Below, piece by piece: positions 60,159 through 64,000 of a DNA stretch of 64,000 nucleotides (the first letter of the stretch is position 1; each line of letters begins with the position of its first letter). The notes below the pieces were generated by a model. That model worked only from the letters and a program-made list of their open reading frames with translations, ran no database searches and had not been told where the DNA came from. The translations under genes were made by a program, and so were the position numbers. The stretch comes from Oscillospiraceae bacterium (lineage in GTDB: Bacteria > Bacillota > Clostridia > Oscillospirales > Ruminococcaceae). Where the stretch lies: assembly GCA_019423755.1 (NCBI GenBank), contig JAHZAU010000001.1, positions 52,566-116,565 on the forward strand, read 5' to 3'.

Positions 60159-62771
60159 ATGGCTGAAAAAGAGACCCGCAAACCCGCTACCGACAAGGAA
60201 GAGATCGCCAACATGATCGACGGCCTGGTAGAACGCGCCCAGGTTGCCCTCGGCGAGTTTTTGAAGCTGGACCAGGAGCAGGTGGACCACATCGTCCACG
60301 AAATGGCTCTGGCCGGCCTGGACAAGCACCAGGAACTGGCCCGCATGGCGGTGGAAGAGACCGGCCGCGGCATCTACGAGGATAAGGTCATCAAAAATAT
60401 GTTCGCCACCGAGTACATCTGGCACGACATCAAAAACCAGAAGACCGTCGGCATCCTGGACGAAAACGACATGGAAGGCTATGTGGAGGTGGCCGAGCCG
60501 GTGGGCGTCATCTGCGGCGTCACCCCCACTACCAATCCTACCTCCACCACCCTGTTTAAATGTCTGCTGGCCGTCAAGACCCGCAACCCCATTATCTTCG
60601 GGTTCCACCCCTCGGCTCAGAAATGCTCCGCCGAAGCCGCCCGCATCGTTTATGAAGCGGCCGTTGCTGCCGGCGCTCCCAAAAACTGCATCCAGTGGAT
60701 CGACAAACCTTCCGTCGAAGCCACCGGCATGCTCATGAACCACCCCGGCGTAGCCACCATCCTGGCCACCGGCGGCCCCGGCATGGTCAAGGCGGCATAC
60801 AGCTGCGGCAAGCCCGCCCTGGGCGTCGGCCCCGGCAACGTCCCCTGCTACATTGAAAAATCCGCCGACCTGCACCGCGCCTGCACCGACCTGATGATGT
60901 CCAAGACCTTCGACAACGGCATGATCTGCGCTTCCGAGCAGGCGGTCATCGTGGACCGGGAGATCGCCCCCGCCTTCGAAAGCTACATGAAGCAGAACAA
61001 CTGCTACTTCCTCTCCCCCGAGGAGACCGAGAAGCTGAGCGCCTACATGTTCCCCGACCCCAACGGCGGCGTCTTCAGCCCGGTGGTGGGCCGCAGCGCC
61101 AACTGGATCGCCCAGCAGGCCGGACTCACCGTCCCGGAAAACACCAAGATCCTGCTGGCTCCCCTGGAGCGTCCCGACGCCGGTCACCCGCTGGCAAAGG
61201 AGAAGCTCAGCCCGGTGCTTGCCTACTTTGTGGTAGACAGCCAGCAGCAGGGCTTTGATTACGCCAACCAGATGCTGGAGCTGGGGGGGCTCGGCCACTC
61301 CGCCGTCATCCACACCGGAAGCATGGAGATCGCCGACGCTTACGGCGTGGCCATGCGAGTCGGACGCATCATCGTCAACAGCCCCTCCTCCCAGGGCGCC
61401 ATCGGCGACATCTACAACACCAACACCCCCTCCCTCACCCTGGGCTGCGGCTCCTACGGCAAAAACAGCGTGTCCCAGAACGTTTCCACCGTCAATCTCA
61501 TCAACAAAAAACGCATCGCCAAGAGGAGAGTCAATATGCAGTGGTTCAAGGTCCCGCCGAAGATCTACTTCGAGGAAGGTTCCATCCAGTACCTGGAGAA
61601 GATGGAGGGCATCAGCCGTGCCTTCATCGTCACCGACCCGGTGATGGTGCAGCTGGGCAACGTGGACAAGGTGCTGTACTACCTGCGCAAGCGGGAACGC
61701 TACTGCCACAGCGAGATCTACTCCGATGTCGAGAGCGATCCTTCTGTAGAGTGCATCATGCGCGGCGTGGAGGCTATGCGCTCCTTCCAGCCGGATGTGA
61801 TCATCGCCATCGGCGGCGGTTCCGCCATCGACGCGGCCAAGGGTATGTGGCTCTTCTATGAGCACCCGGAAACCGACTTTGACGGCCTGCGCCAGCGCTT
61901 CCTGGATATCCGCAAACGCGCCTTCAAGTTCCCCAAACTGGGCGCCAAGACCAAGCTGGTAGCCATCCCCACCACCTCCGGTACCGGTTCCGAGGTGACC
62001 AGCTTCTCGGTCATCACCGACAAATCCAACGGCAACATCAAATACCCCCTGGCCGACTACAGCCTGACCCCCGACGTAGCCATCATCGACCCACAGTTCA
62101 CCCACTCCATGCCCAAGAGCATCGTGGCGGACACCGGTCTGGACGTACTGACCCACGCCATCGAGTCCTACGTCTCGGTCATGGCCAACGACTACACCGA
62201 CGGTCTGGCCCTGCACGCCATCGAGATGGTCTTCAACTACCTGGAAAAGAGCTACCACGGCGACAAGCTGGCCCGGGAGAAGATGCACAACGCTTCCTGC
62301 ATCGCCGGTATGGCCTTCACCAACGCCTTCCTGGGGCTCAACCACTCCATGGCCCACAAGCTGGGCGGCGAGTACCACATCCCCCACGGCCGCGCCAACG
62401 CCATCCTGCTGCCCTACGTCATCCGCTACAACGCCACCCGTCCCACCAAGTTCGCCGCCTTCCCCAAATATAAGGAGTACGTGGCCGACGAGCGTTACGC
62501 CAAGATTGCCCGCCGCTGCGGCCTCTGCAACGCCGACACCCCCACTCCCCAGGCTGTTCAGGCGCTCATCGACGCCGTTATCCGCCTGATGAAAGCCACC
62601 GAGCGCCCGCTGACCATCCAGGCCTGCGGCGTGCCCGAGGCGGAGTTCATGAGCAAGGTGACCGAGCTGAGCTACAAGGCCTTCGAGGACCAGTGCACCA
62701 CCGCAAACCCCGTTTACCCGCTGGTTTCCGAGATCGAAGCCCTCTACAAAAAAGCTTACTACGGCAAATAA
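60159..62771 (+). CDS. adhE: Bifunctional acetaldehyde-CoA/alcohol dehydrogenase
   Basis: AdhE reduces acetyl-CoA to acetaldehyde and then ethanol using two NADH. The 870-residue protein has an N-terminal aldehyde dehydrogenase ('VCGVTPTTNPTSTT'-like CoA region; catalytic Cys257 in 'NGMICASEQ'), a linker near 440–460 and a C-terminal Fe-dependent alcohol dehydrogenase ('GGGSAIDAAKG', 'GTGSEVTSFSVI', metal ligands in 'LNHSMAHKLGGEYHIPHG'). ATG 60159 has GGAGG eight bases upstream. It is monocistronic and controlled by a Rex-type promoter. Confidence 0.97.
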   Translation: MAEKETRKPATDKEEIANMIDGLVERAQVALGEFLKLDQEQVDHIVHEMALAGLDKHQELARMAVEETGRGIYEDKVIKNMFATEYIWHDIKNQKTVGILDENDMEGYVEVAEPVGVICGVTPTTNPTSTTLFKCLLAVKTRNPIIFGFHPSAQKCSAEAARIVYEAAVAAGAPKNCIQWIDKPSVEATGMLMNHPGVATILATGGPGMVKAAYSCGKPALGVGPGNVPCYIEKSADLHRACTDLMMSKTFDNGMICASEQAVIVDREIAPAFESYMKQNNCYFLSPEETEKLSAYMFPDPNGGVFSPVVGRSANWIAQQAGLTVPENTKILLAPLERPDAGHPLAKEKLSPVLAYFVVDSQQQGFDYANQMLELGGLGHSAVIHTGSMEIADAYGVAMRVGRIIVNSPSSQGAIGDIYNTNTPSLTLGCGSYGKNSVSQNVSTVNLINKKRIAKRRVNMQWFKVPPKIYFEEGSIQYLEKMEGISRAFIVTDPVMVQLGNVDKVLYYLRKRERYCHSEIYSDVESDPSVECIMRGVEAMRSFQPDVIIAIGGGSAIDAAKGMWLFYEHPETDFDGLRQRFLDIRKRAFKFPKLGAKTKLVAIPTTSGTGSEVTSFSVITDKSNGNIKYPLADYSLTPDVAIIDPQFTHSMPKSIVADTGLDVLTHAIESYVSVMANDYTDGLALHAIEMVFNYLEKSYHGDKLAREKMHNASCIAGMAFTNAFLGLNHSMAHKLGGEYHIPHGRANAILLPYVIRYNATRPTKFAAFPKYKEYVADERYAKIARRCGLCNADTPTPQAVQALIDAVIRLMKATERPLTIQACGVPEAEFMSKVTELSYKAFEDQCTTANPVYPLVSEIEALYKKAYYGK

Positions 62772-62797
62772 ACAAAGCCCTTTCCCAAAACCCATAG

Positions 62798-62833
62798 AAA
62801 AAGCCCCGGCTTCCTGGGAAGCCGGGGCTTTTT
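62798..62833. terminator. Bidirectional terminator
   Basis: AAAGCCCCGGCTTCC-tg-GGAAGCCGGGGCTTT with A and T flanks between convergent adhE and the FUSC-like gene. Confidence 0.94.
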
Positions 62834-62846
62834 GCGCTAGTAACGG

Positions 62847-63356
62847 TTACGGAAGATGGTTGTGTTCCGGTTCGTGGTGCGGCAGGGCGGCGTTGACCGC
62901 CAGGGACACCAGAATCCCGATGCCGGTGTCGATCATACGGTCGATGGCAAAACGGTAAGGGCTCACGTCCATGCCGTGGGAGATGGTGATGCACAGGAAA
63001 ACCACGCAGGTGATGTAGGCTGCCGTCCCTTTGTGCAGCGCCACCGTCAGGTAGATCAGCGGGATGATGCACAGGGATACCAGCAGGTACCAAAGGATGG
63101 CCGGCTTGTCCCAAAGGAACAGCCAGTACAGGTACAGCACCCCCATGCCGGAAAAGCCGCCGATGAGGGTCCCCACCACGCGGTTCCACGCCACCGAAAA
63201 GCTGTTTTTGATCTCCCTCTGCATGCAGAGGATGGCAGCGATGGCCGAATAAAACGGGATGCCCTGTTCGCCGCGCAGCAGATAGACCACAAAGCACAGA
63301 AATACCGCCAGCGAGGTCTTAACGAGCCGCATCCCCACATGGGGCCAATGTTGCAT
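62847..63356 (-). CDS. FUSC/aromatic acid exporter-like membrane protein
   Basis: This 169-residue protein has an N-terminal 'VGMRLVKTSLAVFLCFVVYLLRG' and about five or six membrane helices, similar to the membrane half of aromatic acid exporters (DUF939/FUSC family); 'NRVVGTLIGGF' is a family hallmark. The cytoplasmic C-terminal domain of longer members is missing, so this is a short form. AGAAGGAGG precedes the start. Substrate unknown. Confidence 0.82.
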   Translation of the reverse strand: MQHWPHVGMRLVKTSLAVFLCFVVYLLRGEQGIPFYSAIAAILCMQREIKNSFSVAWNRVVGTLIGGFSGMGVLYLYWLFLWDKPAILWYLLVSLCIIPLIYLTVALHKGTAAYITCVVFLCITISHGMDVSPYRFAIDRMIDTGIGILVSLAVNAALPHHEPEHNHLP

Positions 63357-63398
63357 CCGGACTCCTCCTTCTAAAAAACAATAGTTGATGATTGGTCG

Positions 63399-64000
63399 TT
63401 AAAACAGGGTCATCTGGCTGGATTCCGGCAGGGAACCCAGCACGCCGCACTCCCGCAGCGTCTCGATGACCGATTTGGGTACGCCCGCCCGGGTGGAGAT
63501 CTCCTCCGAGGAGAGGAACTCCCCTTCCTTGGCGGCCTCGTAGATGCTGTTGGCGGCGGCGTCTCCCACCCCCTTCAGGGAGCAGAAAGGCAGCCGGATG
63601 CAGCCGTCCTCGATCTGGTAGCGGGTGGCGTGGGAGCGGTACAGGTCGATGGGCAAAAACTTCACCCCGCGGCACAGCGCCTCCAGCGCCACATGCAGGC
63701 ACTCGTAGGTTTTCTTCTCCTTATCGGTGGCCTCCATGCCCTTGGCGCGGATCTCCTGCATCCGCTGCTTGACCACCTCGATGCCGTCCATGACGGCGGC
63801 GGCGTCAAAGTCCTCGCCGCGGACGGTAAACAGCGCCGCGTAGAAGGCCAGCGGGTAATGCACCTTGTACCAGCACAGCCGGATGGCCGCAATAACGTAG
63901 GCGGCAGCGTGGGCCTTGGGGAACATGTACTTGATCTTGAAGCAGCTGTCGATGTACCACTGGGGGACGTCGTGGTCCTTCATGGCCTGGACGTGCTCCG
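63399..64000 (-). CDS. polC: DNA polymerase III PolC, C-terminal part
   Basis: The frame stays open to the right edge, so only the last 200 or so residues are seen. 'QWYIDSCFKIKYMFPKAHAAAYV' features and the HhH-like 'SLKGVGDAAANSIYEAAKEGEF' match the C-terminus of Gram-positive PolC, the main replicative polymerase. The ATG at 63983 is internal, since codons before it ('EHVQA') continue the family pattern. The protein ends 'QMTLF', a typical beta-clamp binding motif. Confidence 0.93.
   Translation of the reverse strand, partial: EHVQAMKDHDVPQWYIDSCFKIKYMFPKAHAAAYVIAAIRLCWYKVHYPLAFYAALFTVRGEDFDAAAVMDGIEVVKQRMQEIRAKGMEATDKEKKTYECLHVALEALCRGVKFLPIDLYRSHATRYQIEDGCIRLPFCSLKGVGDAAANSIYEAAKEGEFLSSEEISTRAGVPKSVIETLRECGVLGSLPESSQMTLF

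Noticed and set aside
59988..62795. A 935-codon open frame on the minus strand opposite adhE
   Set aside because: Same antisense artefact of GC-rich coding sequence; the plus strand encodes a clear AdhE.

Overview
The window comes from a GC-rich, Gram-positive anaerobe of the class Clostridia, most likely an Oscillospiraceae/Ruminococcaceae-type gut bacterium. This rests on several things: the block hprK–PHP phosphatase–murB–rapZ–whiA–dnaE–pfkA, the presence of both DnaE and PolC, strong AGGAGG ribosome binding sites, sigma-A promoters with 17-base spacers, a BlaI/M56 regulator pair, a lipoprotein and a sortase-type surface protein, a minimal SufBC pair, AdhE, and a selenocysteine formate dehydrogenase. 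No phage, insertion sequence or CRISPR array was recognised.

Layout. 1–4130 (-): a very large repeat-containing lipoprotein that runs off the left edge. 4.4–8.9 kb: prfB, a zinc-finger membrane protein, the rpsF–ssb–rpsR operon and a CYTH protein. 8.9–18.4 kb (-): pfkA, dnaE, whiA, rapZ, murB, a PHP phosphatase and hprK. 18.6–20.9 kb: two small proteins (one HPr-like), a DUF1836 regulator and a TrhA/hemolysin III membrane protein. 21.1–29.8 kb (+): a formate module (nuoE-like, nuoF-like, fdhD, mobA, a UGA/selenocysteine fdhF, moeA, focA). 30.1–36.9 kb: an EAL phosphodiesterase, tRNA-Ala, an unknown gene pair, an EFR1 ferredoxin, a glycosyltransferase and FabV/TER. 37–43.9 kb: an ABC exporter, a small membrane exporter, tdk, a secreted 5'-nucleotidase, radC and a pseudouridine synthase. 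43.9–53.5 kb: SufB/SufC, a SpoVB-like flippase, several envelope and hypothetical genes, a DnaJ/DUF5685 pair, an MFS transporter, purine nucleoside phosphorylase and an EEP hydrolase. 53.7–59.6 kb: blaI–M56–exported protein operon and a beta-helix surface protein. 60.1–64 kb: adhE, a FUSC-like protein and the 3' end of polC.

How the parts fit. The most coherent system is redox and formate metabolism. The formate dehydrogenase has one uninterrupted reading frame only if the TGA at 25870 is read as selenocysteine, and a SECIS hairpin with a GGUCU loop follows it at 25885–25901. Near-consensus Rex (NADH-sensing repressor) operators lie at the promoters of nuoE (20959), fdhF (24498) and adhE (60036). 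Upstream of adhE there is also an array of about 3.5 copies of a 97-bp repeat, three copies of which carry another Rex-like palindrome. Together these suggest that NADH/NAD+ sets both formate oxidation/CO2 reduction and ethanol formation. Cofactor genes (fdhD, mobA, moeA) and the formate channel (focA) sit in the same block.

Other points for a second look are a riboswitch-like attenuator before the 5'-nucleotidase, a long structured leader before fdhF, an HPr-like protein without the phosphorylatable histidine, an FdhD without its usual CxxC, and large in-frame tandem repeats in two surface proteins. All functional assignments are from reading motifs by eye; no database search was possible.
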